From JBJEDU01 sp051872395 (GTDB taxonomy: Bacteria; Bacillota_I; Bacilli_A; RFN20; CAG-826), in NCBI GenBank assembly GCA_051872395.1, contig JBJEDU010000021.1, forward strand, positions 1 through 32,808: a DNA stretch of 32,808 nucleotides. Direction: 5' to 3'. Positions within the stretch are counted from its first letter, which is position 1; every line of letters starts with the position of its first letter. Positions 22,145 through 30,333 of the stretch are shown piece by piece. Below the pieces are notes generated by a model. That model saw only the letters and a program-made list of their open reading frames with translations. It had not been told where the DNA came from and did no database searches. A program made the translations under genes and the position numbers.

Positions 22145-22895
22145 TATCAATAACCTCTTTCGCTAATTGGAAATAGGCGACAGCACCACCAGAAGAAGGT
22201 CGATAAGTAGTAACTGGTATTCCTTTCGCGTTACTTTCAGGAATACTAACATTACGAGGAATTTGAGTAATAAAAGTATTTTCTTTAAATAAAGACCTCA
22301 CTTGCATCGAAATTTCATTGCCAAGTTTAGTCTTTGAATCATACATCGTCAGTAAAAATCCTTCGATTCTTAATCCTTGATTATGAGTATTTTGAATATT
22401 AGATATGCTCGATAAAATTTGAGCGACCGCCTCCATAGCGAAATATTCACATTGCACAGGAATAAGGACACTATTAGATGCCACTAAAGCATTTAAAGTC
22501 AATAAACCTAAAGAAGGTGGACAATCAATAATGATATAATCATAATCTTTTTTAATTTGAGAAATATATGTTCTTAAATAAGTAAAAGGTTGTCCTTTTG
22601 GAGATACTAAAATATCAATACTCGCTAAAGAAAGTTTAGAAGGAAGTAAATCTAAATTAGTGCTAATTTTTCTAATGCAAGCATTGATATCACTATCACC
22701 AGAAAAAACATCGACAATCGATTTATTAATCAAAGTAATATCAACCCCTAATCCACGAGAAGCATTAGCTTGAGGATCTAAATCAATTAAAAGTACCTTT
22801 TTATTGTAACTTGATAAAGCTGCACTTAAATTGATTGCCGTGGTGGTTTTTCCTACCCCACCTTTTTGATTCGCTATAGCAATAATTTTATTCAT
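22131..22895 (-). CDS. parA: ParA/Soj chromosome partition ATPase
   Basis: Walker-type ATPase that binds DNA non-specifically and, with ParB, segregates and positions the origin; Soj also modulates DnaA in Bacillus. The 254 residues show the deviant Walker A NQKGGVGKTTTAINL at the start, LLIDLDPQANASRGLG, Walker B DYIIIDCPPSLGLLTLNAL, and QCEYFAMEAVAQI. The Shine-Dalgarno sequence is weak (AGAAG). It is 32 bases downstream of rsmG, the largest gap in the suf-to-parB series, so an internal promoter could sit there, although none is obvious. Gene order mnmG-rsmG-parA-parB is the classic origin-proximal set of Firmicutes, without mnmE. Confidence 0.97.
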   Translation of the reverse strand: MNKIIAIANQKGGVGKTTTAINLSAALSSYNKKVLLIDLDPQANASRGLGVDITLINKSIVDVFSGDSDINACIRKISTNLDLLPSKLSLASIDILVSPKGQPFTYLRTYISQIKKDYDYIIIDCPPSLGLLTLNALVASNSVLIPVQCEYFAMEAVAQILSSISNIQNTHNQGLRIEGFLLTMYDSKTKLGNEISMQVRSLFKENTFITQIPRNVSIPESNAKGIPVTTYRPSSGGAVAYFQLAKEVIDNVEG

Positions 22896-22927
22896 ACTTA
22901 TATTTTAACTTCTTTTCGCTTATTTTA

Positions 22928-23632
22928 CTATAAAGGTTTATTTTTAATCTTGTTATATAAACGAGGATACTTATTATCTGTTTTAGCGATTTTTTTAAAA
23001 AATAAAATGGCTCTTTTTTCATTGATAAAAGGAAGATAAAATTCTTCGACTCTTTCTAAAACTAGGTTGAGTTCTTTTAATGCATTTTTACTTTGATTTA
23101 ATTCTTCTAAATATGAACTACCTTTATAACTAATAAAATAACCATCCACTTTAACTAAAGGAGCACTAATCTCTAAAAGGATTGATAAATTAGAGACCGC
23201 TCTAGCGGTAACTACATCATACTTTTCTCGATTCTTTTTAGCGTAATCTTCCACACGTTCACAAAGAGGGAAAACATTATTTAAACCGATATTATCTTTA
23301 ACCTCTTTTATATGATTAATTTTCTTTGAATTAGAATCGAGTGGATATATGTTAGAAAGAGGAAATAAAATACTTAATACCAAAGAAGGAAATCCAGCGC
23401 CAGTACCAACATCTAAAACATTTAAACTAGAAAGATCAAAATATTTTTTTATCACTCCACTATCAAATAACATCTTGATAATGAAATCATCGACATCAGT
23501 AATTGAAGTTAAATTCATCACTTTATTTTTTTCTAATGTCAATTCCATTAATGAATTTAACTGCGCAATATGAACTGAATTTAATGCAATTCCTTCATTT
23601 TTAAATATATTTTCAATCTTTTTATCGTTCAT
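22928..23632 (-). CDS. rsmG: 16S rRNA (guanine-527-N7) methyltransferase
   Basis: Methylates G527 in the 530 loop of 16S rRNA using SAM; loss gives low-level streptomycin resistance in other bacteria. The 234-residue protein has the SAM site VLDVGTGAGFPSLVLSILFP (about residue 68), then YPLDSNSKKINHIKEV and DVVTARAVSNLSILLEI, all typical GidB motifs. AAAAGG precedes the ATG. Only one base separates it from the mnmG stop, so the two are coupled, as in most Firmicutes. Confidence 0.97.
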   Translation of the reverse strand: MNDKKIENIFKNEGIALNSVHIAQLNSLMELTLEKNKVMNLTSITDVDDFIIKMLFDSGVIKKYFDLSSLNVLDVGTGAGFPSLVLSILFPLSNIYPLDSNSKKINHIKEVKDNIGLNNVFPLCERVEDYAKKNREKYDVVTARAVSNLSILLEISAPLVKVDGYFISYKGSSYLEELNQSKNALKELNLVLERVEEFYLPFINEKRAILFFKKIAKTDNKYPRLYNKIKNKPL

Positions 23633-23633
23633 A

Positions 23634-25502
23634 TTAATGACCTTTTTTCACATAAAAAATCAAATTGGAAATATCGCTAGGATTAACTCCAGAAATACGA
23701 CTAGCTTGCCCAATAGTGGATGGTTTAATTTCATTTAATTTACTTCTTGCTTCAAGCGCTAAACCATCAAGAGATAAATAATCAATATCTTTGCTCAATT
23801 TTAATTTCTCAAGTTTGAGCATATTTAATGCATCTTTTTCTTGTTTAGAAATATAACCTTCATATTTAACCATAATTTCAATTTCTTCAATTTCTTCATC
23901 AGTTAAATTTAAAGATTTTAATTCTTCGATATAATTAATTAATTCTTTAAGTTTTATTCCTTGTCGCTTAACAAGTTCACTAACTAAAAGACCACCTTTT
24001 AAAGGTTCATAATTTAAAGATAACAAGTATTCATTAGCTGGACTTTTGATTCCAACATGTAATGAATTAATTATTTCAATCGCTTCATTTATATGTTTTT
24101 TCTTTTCTAAAAATGAATTATATCTATCTTCATTAATTAAACCAACATTATGTCCAATTTCCGTCAAACGTAAATCAGCGTTATCATGTCTTAAAAGCAA
24201 GCGATATTCAGCACGAGAAGATAACAAACGATATGGTTCATTAGTGCCTTTAGTAACTAGATCATCAATCATCACACCAATATATGACTCGTTTCTTGTT
24301 AACACTAAAGGTTCTTTATTTTCAATTTTTAAACATGCGTTTATACCTGCTAATAAACCTAATGACGCAGCTTCTTCATATCCACTTGTTCCACAAATTT
24401 GACCACCAATATATAAACCTGGCCATTTCTTAATTTGTAAAGTTTCATCATATTCTTCACATCTAATCGCATCATATTCAATCGCGTAAGCGTATTTTAA
24501 AAATTCAGCGTGTTCAAATCCAGGTAATGACCTTACCATCAATTCTTGAATTTCTTTACTCATTGATGTAGCAAAACCTTGAATATAAATGGAATTAGTT
24601 TCAATTGATTCTGGTTCTAAAAATAATTGATGTCTTTCTTTGTCTTTAAAATTAACAATTTTTGATTCGATTGAAGGACAATATCGAGGACCAACACCTT
24701 TGACTAATCCACCATATAAAGCAGTGTCATCTAGATGTTCTCTAATAATTCGATGAGTTTCGCTAGTGGTATAAATCAAATAACATAATTCTTGTTTTTC
24801 TAATGGTAAAAATTCTTTTGTTTCATATGAAAAAGCATATTTACCTTCACTTCCAGGTTGTGGTAAAGCTTTAGAAAAATCGATAGATTCTTTTTTAATT
24901 CGTGGGGGTGTTCCAGTTTTTAATCGAATTAAAGAAATACCCATATTTTCTAAACAAGATGATAAACCAATTGAGGCTTTTTCTCCTTCTGGACCTTCTT
25001 GAATAACTTCTTTTCCTTTAAAAGTTAAAGCATTCATATATGTACCAGTAGTTAAAATAACTGCAAGAGATGTAATCGACTTTCCTTTGCGTGTAACAAC
25101 ACCAAAAACATGGTTGTCATCATGGAGCAAATCGATAACTTCATCTTCGATGTAATCAAGATTTTTGGTGTTTTTTACTTCCTCTTGCATCAAAGAAGGA
25201 TAGATGATTTTATCTTGTTGGCTTCTCAAACATTGAACGCCTGGTCCTTTACCGGTATTAAGCATTTTCATTTGTAAATAATGCTTATCGGCAATTTTAC
25301 CCATCATTCCACCTAAACAGTCAATTTCTCTAACGACAATACCTTTTGCTGAACCTCCGATTGAAGGATTACATGGCATATTACCAACTTTTTTAAAATT
25401 TAATGTTATAAGTAATGTTTTATGACCTTTATGAGCAGAACAAAAAGCCGCTTCTAAACCAGCGTGACCTCCACCAACAACAATAACATCATAATCAAAC
25501 AT
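23634..25502 (-). CDS. mnmG: tRNA uridine-5-carboxymethylaminomethyl modification enzyme, FAD subunit
   Basis: With MnmE it installs cmnm5 at U34 of tRNAs, using FAD and methylene-THF. From ATG 25502 it is 622 residues, the normal length. The N terminus is the FAD-binding VIVVGGGHAGLEAAF, followed by GGSAKGIVVREIDCLGG with the conserved Cys-containing segment, LTTGTYM, RLKTGTPPRI and GYEEAASLGLLAGINA. The C-terminal MnmE- and tRNA-binding domain ends near RISGVNPSDISNLI. A TTG 12 bases upstream sits closer to AGGAAG and could be the true start. The start region overlaps or abuts the sufB stop (25507), tying it to the suf genes. mnmE is not adjacent. Confidence 0.97.
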   Translation of the reverse strand: MFDYDVIVVGGGHAGLEAAFCSAHKGHKTLLITLNFKKVGNMPCNPSIGGSAKGIVVREIDCLGGMMGKIADKHYLQMKMLNTGKGPGVQCLRSQQDKIIYPSLMQEEVKNTKNLDYIEDEVIDLLHDDNHVFGVVTRKGKSITSLAVILTTGTYMNALTFKGKEVIQEGPEGEKASIGLSSCLENMGISLIRLKTGTPPRIKKESIDFSKALPQPGSEGKYAFSYETKEFLPLEKQELCYLIYTTSETHRIIREHLDDTALYGGLVKGVGPRYCPSIESKIVNFKDKERHQLFLEPESIETNSIYIQGFATSMSKEIQELMVRSLPGFEHAEFLKYAYAIEYDAIRCEEYDETLQIKKWPGLYIGGQICGTSGYEEAASLGLLAGINACLKIENKEPLVLTRNESYIGVMIDDLVTKGTNEPYRLLSSRAEYRLLLRHDNADLRLTEIGHNVGLINEDRYNSFLEKKKHINEAIEIINSLHVGIKSPANEYLLSLNYEPLKGGLLVSELVKRQGIKLKELINYIEELKSLNLTDEEIEEIEIMVKYEGYISKQEKDALNMLKLEKLKLSKDIDYLSLDGLALEARSKLNEIKPSTIGQASRISGVNPSDISNLIFYVKKGH

Positions 25503-25506
25503 GAAT

Positions 25507-26907
25507 TTATCCAATACTTCCTTCCATGTCTAATTTGATTAATTGATTCAATTCAACTGCGTATTCCATTGGTAATTCTTTAGAAAATGGTTCAATAAAT
25601 CCCATAATAATCATTTGGGTAGCTTCTTTTTTACTTAAACCACGACTCATGAGATAAAATAATTGGTCTTCATTAATTTTAGAAACCGTAGCTTCATGTT
25701 CAATATATGAACTATTATTTTGTACTTCATTATTTGGGATGGTATCTGAAAAAGATTTATCATCCAAAATTAAAGTATCACACTCAACGTGACTTCGAGA
25801 ATTAGTCGCTTCTTTTTTGATTCTGACTGTTCCTCGATAATTAGCAACTCCACCATTTTTAACAATAGATTTAGAAATGATAGTAGAAGTGGTATTACTT
25901 GCTTCATGAATCATTCTCGCTCCAGCATCTTGAATTTGAGTATGACCGCTTACAGCGATTGAAATACAAGTTCCTTTAGCTCCATTTTCTTTCAAAATAC
26001 ATGCTGGATATTTCATATTGACCATTGAACCAATATTTCCATCAATCCATTCCATTTGTCCATTTTCATAAACTGCAGCACGTTTCGTTACTAAATTGAC
26101 AATATTAGTGGACCAGTTTTGAACAGTCGAATAACGACATTTACCACCTTTTAAAACGACAATTTCCACCACTGCAGCGTGTAAACTATCTTTTGAATAT
26201 ATCGGTGCAGTACATCCTTCAACATAATGAACATCCGCGCCTTCATCAACAATAATTAAGGTTCGTTCAAATTGACCACTTTTTTCATTATTGATTCTAA
26301 AATAAGATTGCAAAGGTTTCTCTAAATGAACTCCTTTAGGAACATAAATAAAAGATCCACCACTCCAAACCGCACTATTTAAGGCTGAAAATTTATTATC
26401 AGCGTAATGAATAACAGTGCCAAAATATTTTTTTACTAAGTCTGGATATAATTTAACAGCCATATCAGTCGATAAGAAAATAACACCTTTTTCTTCAACT
26501 TCTTTAAGCATGTTATGATAAACAACTTCTGACTCATATTGAGTGGAAACACCTGCTAAATATTTTTGTTCAGCCTCTGGTATACCAAGTTTAGTAAAAG
26601 TATTTTTAATAGTTTCAGGAACGTCAGACCAATCTTGCGCTTCTTTTTTAGCGCTTCGAATAAAATACGTATATGAATTAAAGTCAATATTCGATAAATT
26701 TGGACCAAATGAAGGAAGTGGCATTTTTATAAAAGCATCGTAGGCTTTTAAACGATATTCTTCCATCCATTTCGGTTCGTTTTTTAAGCGAGAAATTTCT
26801 CTTACTATTTCTCTAGATAAACCAACATCGGTTTTCACGATTGATTCATCTTTATCTTTGAAACCATATTTATAATCTTCTTGAAATTTAATATTATTAT
26901 CAGACAT
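25507..26907 (-). CDS. sufB: SufB, Fe-S cluster scaffold subunit
   Basis: Core scaffold of the SufBCD complex, on which sulfur from SufS-SufU and iron form the nascent cluster. The 466-residue protein is full length. It has FIYVPKGVHLEKPLQSYFRIN, the beta-helix region, HVECDTLILDD with the Cys equivalent to E. coli Cys405, and IEHEATVSKINEDQLFYLMSRGL with the family Glu/His segment. AAAGGAT precedes the ATG, one base after sufU. It is last in the sufCDSUB order, which matches Bacillus. The following gene mnmG begins within a few bases, an uncommon junction. Confidence 0.98.
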   Translation of the reverse strand: MSDNNIKFQEDYKYGFKDKDESIVKTDVGLSREIVREISRLKNEPKWMEEYRLKAYDAFIKMPLPSFGPNLSNIDFNSYTYFIRSAKKEAQDWSDVPETIKNTFTKLGIPEAEQKYLAGVSTQYESEVVYHNMLKEVEEKGVIFLSTDMAVKLYPDLVKKYFGTVIHYADNKFSALNSAVWSGGSFIYVPKGVHLEKPLQSYFRINNEKSGQFERTLIIVDEGADVHYVEGCTAPIYSKDSLHAAVVEIVVLKGGKCRYSTVQNWSTNIVNLVTKRAAVYENGQMEWIDGNIGSMVNMKYPACILKENGAKGTCISIAVSGHTQIQDAGARMIHEASNTTSTIISKSIVKNGGVANYRGTVRIKKEATNSRSHVECDTLILDDKSFSDTIPNNEVQNNSSYIEHEATVSKINEDQLFYLMSRGLSKKEATQMIIMGFIEPFSKELPMEYAVELNQLIKLDMEGSIG

Positions 26908-26908
26908 A

Positions 26909-27340
26909 TTATTTATCCTTTAATATCTCATTAGCGGCATTCCAACCAATAGTTGCACAACGAATTCTTGCCGCTTGTTTAGATGTATTAATAAACGCTA
27001 AAGCTTCTTCTAAAACGTTTTCGTCAAATGGTTCTTCATGAATCATATGCATATATTGTTCAATAATATAAATTGCTTCGTCTTTAGTTTTTCCCACTAA
27101 TAGTTCACACATAATATCAGTGGAAGAAGTTGATATCGCACAAGCCACACCAGTAAAACAAGCATCGCTAATCAAATTGTTTTCAACTTTTAAAAATACA
27201 TCGATATCATCAATACAATTTGATGAATGCATATGAACTTTTTCATAAGAATTATCTATTGGTTCATGTTTATGAGTAGGATTAGCATGATGATCAAGAA
27301 TAATGCTTCTCATCATTTCATTAGTTAGTGAAATAGGCAT
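26909..27340 (-). CDS. sufU: SufU, zinc-dependent sulfurtransferase
   Basis: Accepts persulfide sulfur from SufS and passes it to the SufBCD scaffold. The 143-residue protein has the start motif RSIILDHHANPTHK and the four zinc positions: SNCIDDI (Cys and Asp), VACAISTSS (Cys), and RIRCATIGWNA (Cys). The usual NPxCGD is altered to SSNCIDD, but the ligands are kept. GGAG lies 9 bases before ATG 27340, so this start is preferred even though it overlaps sufS by 20 bases. Confidence 0.95.
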   Translation of the reverse strand: MPISLTNEMMRSIILDHHANPTHKHEPIDNSYEKVHMHSSNCIDDIDVFLKVENNLISDACFTGVACAISTSSTDIMCELLVGKTKDEAIYIIEQYMHMIHEEPFDENVLEEALAFINTSKQAARIRCATIGWNAANEILKDK

Positions 27341-28550
27341 CGAGAAAATCTCCTTCCTTTAATGCTTTAACAAAAGCATCAATTTCTTCTTTAGTGGTAT
27401 ATAAATAAATGGACGCTCTTACAGTTGCAGGTGTCTTTAAAAAGTCGATAAGAATTTTCGCACAATGTTCACCACTTCTTACAGCGATACCATACGAATT
27501 AAGTAATGTGGCTTCATCTTGAGCAAAAACATCTTTGACATTAAAAGTAATAATTCCACCTTCAGCATCCTTATTATATAAAATAATATTGTCCAATTTT
27601 TCTAATTGTTCGATAGCGTATTTTCTGATTTCTTTTTCATGTTCGACAATGTTATCCATTCCGATATCAGTTAAATATTCAACAGCCGCACGAAATCCCA
27701 TAATACCTGCTAAATTATCAGTTCCAGCTTCAAATTTAAAAGGTGGATTCAAATATGAAACATCACCGCAAAGATGGAATTTAGCGTTCATTCCTCCACC
27801 TGAAAGAAGAGGATCCATCTTTTCTAATAATTCATATTTTCCAATCATACATCCAATACCAGTTGGACCACACATTTTATGAGCAGAAAAAGATAAGAAA
27901 TCAACATCTAAATCTTTAAAATCAACTTTCATGTGTGGCACTGATTGTGCACCATCTAAGGCGACGATAGCACCAACTTCATGAGCGATTTTAGTAATCT
28001 CTTTAACTGGTAAAAGATAGGCTAATACATTACCAACATGCGCTAAAGCGACAACTTTAGTATTTTTAGAAATAACTTTCTTTAAATTATCAGGTGTAAT
28101 TCTTCCATCTTCAGTAAGAGGAACATAAACAATTTTTGCACCAGTCAATTCACAAATTTTAAACCAAGGTAAAACATTAGAAGCATGTTCAGCTTCAGAA
28201 ATAATGATTTCATCATCTTTTTTTAAAAATTTGAAACCATAACCCCACGCAATCATATTAATTGACATTGATGTTCCACTAGTAAAAACTACTTCATTTT
28301 CATCACAATTAATAAATTTAGAAACAGCGAGTCTAGTTTTTCTCACTTCTTCATCCATGTAATAACACAAATCATAATCACCACGATGAGAATTAGAAGT
28401 CATATCTTTGTAATATTTATCAGTGTATTCAATAACTTTATAAGGTTTAAAAGTCGTTGATGCATTATCTAAAAAAACTAAAGGATGATTTTGCATCATT
28501 TTATTTTGTAACATTGGAAAGTCTTTTCGAATTTTATAGACATCGTACAT
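27321..28550 (-). CDS. sufS: SufS cysteine desulfurase
   Basis: PLP enzyme that takes sulfur from cysteine and forms a persulfide for SufU. The 409-residue chain from ATG 28550 has IRKDFPMLQ, LDNASTTFKP, ISEAEHASNVLPW, the PLP-lysine motif FSAHKMCGPTG (about residue 225), and the loop Cys in RSGEHCAKILI (about residue 360), as in group II desulfurases. A TTG 18 bases upstream would extend it, but GGAG fits the ATG. It starts one base after the sufD stop. Confidence 0.97.
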   Translation of the reverse strand: MYDVYKIRKDFPMLQNKMMQNHPLVFLDNASTTFKPYKVIEYTDKYYKDMTSNSHRGDYDLCYYMDEEVRKTRLAVSKFINCDENEVVFTSGTSMSINMIAWGYGFKFLKKDDEIIISEAEHASNVLPWFKICELTGAKIVYVPLTEDGRITPDNLKKVISKNTKVVALAHVGNVLAYLLPVKEITKIAHEVGAIVALDGAQSVPHMKVDFKDLDVDFLSFSAHKMCGPTGIGCMIGKYELLEKMDPLLSGGGMNAKFHLCGDVSYLNPPFKFEAGTDNLAGIMGFRAAVEYLTDIGMDNIVEHEKEIRKYAIEQLEKLDNIILYNKDAEGGIITFNVKDVFAQDEATLLNSYGIAVRSGEHCAKILIDFLKTPATVRASIYLYTTKEEIDAFVKALKEGDFLDAYFTN

Positions 28551-28551
28551 A

Positions 28552-29307
28552 TTACATTTTCTCCTCAATTAATTGATTAATAATTTCGCTATATTTTTCA
28601 TCTTTAAAGCCACTTAAAATCGGGCGTAAATAACCTAAGGTTATCAGCTGTTTACTCATTTCCTTTGTTAACCCACGACTCATAAGGTAAAACATTGTAT
28701 CATCTGGAATTTTTCCAACTGCCGCCGCGTGATTTGCTAAAACTTCATTTTCATCGATTTTCAAAACTGGTTTACAAATTCCACGACTCAATTCATCAAA
28801 AACCATAATTTTTGATTTTTGAGAAGTCTTACTATTTTTCGCCCCATTATAAATATGTGATGTTCCTAAAAATAATAATTTTGATTGGTCTTTACTAACA
28901 CCATAACAATTAACTTCACCATATGAAGAAACAAAATGATTTAAAGAAACATCAACTTTTTTATTATCGTTTCCACTAGCTAAACTAGCTAAATTAACGG
29001 TCGCTGATCCACCTTCTTGATTTTCATTAATTAAAATCGAAATATTAGAATTATTTGATGAAAAATCCGCAAAATAAATAGTTAATTGTGAATTTTTATT
29101 CATATCAACAATAATAGATGTCTCTTTAAATTCCTCTTTTGCAATAATTGAAAGCAATAAAGAAGAATCATCTTCAAGTGTTAAATGAATATCGCTTTTA
29201 TCTTTCGACAAATCAAAAATAATATTCTTATTATCTTTAATAGTTAAAGACAAAGGAGATGATAAATCTTTTGAATAATATATAGAAGTTGGTAAATTAT
29301 TTTCCAT
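28552..29307 (-). CDS. sufD: SufD, short form
   Basis: Partner of SufB in the SufBC2D scaffold, important for iron acquisition. Identified by position between sufC and sufS, a beta-rich central part, and a C-terminal block shared with SufB: ANHAAAVGKIPDDTMFYLMSRGL with the conserved His. At 251 residues it is far shorter than usual SufD (about 430): the N-terminal helical domain is missing, while the beta-helix and C-terminal helices remain. The ATG overlaps the sufC stop by 11 bases with AAGGA upstream. No sign of a frameshift is seen, so it is a compact version and not a remnant. Confidence 0.9.
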   Translation of the reverse strand: MENNLPTSIYYSKDLSSPLSLTIKDNKNIIFDLSKDKSDIHLTLEDDSSLLLSIIAKEEFKETSIIVDMNKNSQLTIYFADFSSNNSNISILINENQEGGSATVNLASLASGNDNKKVDVSLNHFVSSYGEVNCYGVSKDQSKLLFLGTSHIYNGAKNSKTSQKSKIMVFDELSRGICKPVLKIDENEVLANHAAAVGKIPDDTMFYLMSRGLTKEMSKQLITLGYLRPILSGFKDEKYSEIINQLIEEKM

Positions 29308-30130
29308 TATTTTCCTTACTCTTTTCGTTAATTGCGCAAGTACCTAAAGAAATTTGATTATAGGATTTTTCTTCTTTCTCAATAGAAATTCCATATTCTG
29401 TTTTAATGAATTCATAACCTTCTTTATCGATTTTTGAAATTACACTACTATCAGTATCTAAAACTACACGACCATTAATGATGACAATCGCTCTTGAAGG
29501 CTTAATAATTTCAAACAATCTTGCATAGTGAGATATGACAAAAAATCCACGACCTTTATTTTGCAATTTTTTAATCACTTCACCAATCGTTTGAATCGCA
29601 TCAACATCGAGGCCAGAGTCTATTTCATCTAGTAAACAAATCTTAGGTTCTAAGAGTAATAATTGAAGAATTTCATTACGCTTTTTTTCACCACCAGAAA
29701 ATCCTTCATTGAGAGAACGAGTCGCTAAATCGAAAGGCATTTTAACTTCTTTAACAGCGGAATCTAACAATTTATAAAATTGATAGGTTGATACTTTTTT
29801 ATCACTTTTTGCGTTAATGGCCGCACGTAAAAAATCTGAATTAATGACACCAGGGACTTCAACAGGATTTTGTAAAGTTAAAAATAATCCGAGTTTCGCT
29901 CTTTCGTCTGTCGGCATATTGGTAATATCGATATCATCAAAATAAATATTTCCAGAATCTACAACATATCTTGGATGACCCATAATGACATTCAATAAAG
30001 TACTTTTACCATGTCCATTAGGACCAAATAAAGCGACTGTTTCGCCTTCTTTAATTTCTAAATTTATTCCTTTTAATATTTGTTTGCCTTCAACACTGGC
30101 GTATAGATTTACAATTTTCAAAGTCGACAT
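29297..30130 (-). CDS. sufC: SufC, ABC-type ATPase of the SUF scaffold
   Basis: Cytosolic ATPase that drives conformational change in SufBCD. The protein is 277 residues from ATG 30130, preceded by GAGGT. Motifs are Walker A GPNGHGKSTLLN, the Q-loop TLQNPVEVPGV, signature NEGFSGGEKKRNEI, Walker B CLLDEIDSGLD and the H-loop VISHYARLF. The His in Walker A replaces the commoner Ala or Ser. The C-terminal 25 residues after the ATPase fold are an unusual charged tail. It is first in the suf operon behind a clean promoter. A 15-residue longer frame begins inside the promoter and is rejected. Confidence 0.97.
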   Translation of the reverse strand: MSTLKIVNLYASVEGKQILKGINLEIKEGETVALFGPNGHGKSTLLNVIMGHPRYVVDSGNIYFDDIDITNMPTDERAKLGLFLTLQNPVEVPGVINSDFLRAAINAKSDKKVSTYQFYKLLDSAVKEVKMPFDLATRSLNEGFSGGEKKRNEILQLLLLEPKICLLDEIDSGLDVDAIQTIGEVIKKLQNKGRGFFVISHYARLFEIIKPSRAIVIINGRVVLDTDSSVISKIDKEGYEFIKTEYGISIEKEEKSYNQISLGTCAINEKSKENNGK

Positions 30131-30153
30131 ACTTTTAACCTCAAATCTTCCAT

Positions 30154-30182
30154 ATTTTACAAAATGACTATACAACTTTCAA
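30154..30182 (-). promoter_or_regulatory. suf operon promoter
   Basis: On the minus strand TTGAAA (30177-30182) and TAAAAT (30154-30159) are 17 bases apart, with transcription from about 30147 and a leader of about 17 bases. This is the only good promoter I see for the close-packed series from sufC to parB. Confidence 0.75.
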
Positions 30183-30251
30183 TCAATACGATAAAAAATA
30201 ATTTTTCTTTTAATTATTCGAGCAAATAAAAATTGTTTCTAAAAAAGCGAT

Positions 30252-30267
30252 AAATATTAAAATATTT
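30252..30267. repeat. AT-rich dyad between the divergent suf and lipoprotein promoters
   Basis: AAATATT-AA-AATATTT is a perfect 16-base palindrome located just upstream of the plus-strand -35 box (30269). It could be an operator, but AT richness makes chance occurrence likely. Confidence 0.3.
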
Positions 30268-30268
30268 C

Positions 30269-30297
30269 TTGAAACAAAACCAAGTAATATATAAAAT
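30269..30297 (+). promoter_or_regulatory. Promoter of the PrsA-like lipoprotein pair
   Basis: TTGAAA (30269-30274) and TAAAAT (30292-30297) are 17 bases apart. The hexamers are identical to those of the divergent suf promoter. The leader runs about 30 bases to the ATG, with GGAGG. Confidence 0.75.
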
Positions 30298-30333
30298 ATT
30301 ATCGCTATATATTTTTAAGGAGGAAAACAGAGA

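Noticed and set aside
24046..24402. 118-codon plus-strand frame
   Set aside because: Lies wholly antisense to mnmG, whose frame is strongly conserved.
21305..25514. parS site near parAB and mnmG
   Set aside because: I found no TGTTTCACGTGAAACA-like palindrome by eye; a computed search allowing mismatches would be needed.
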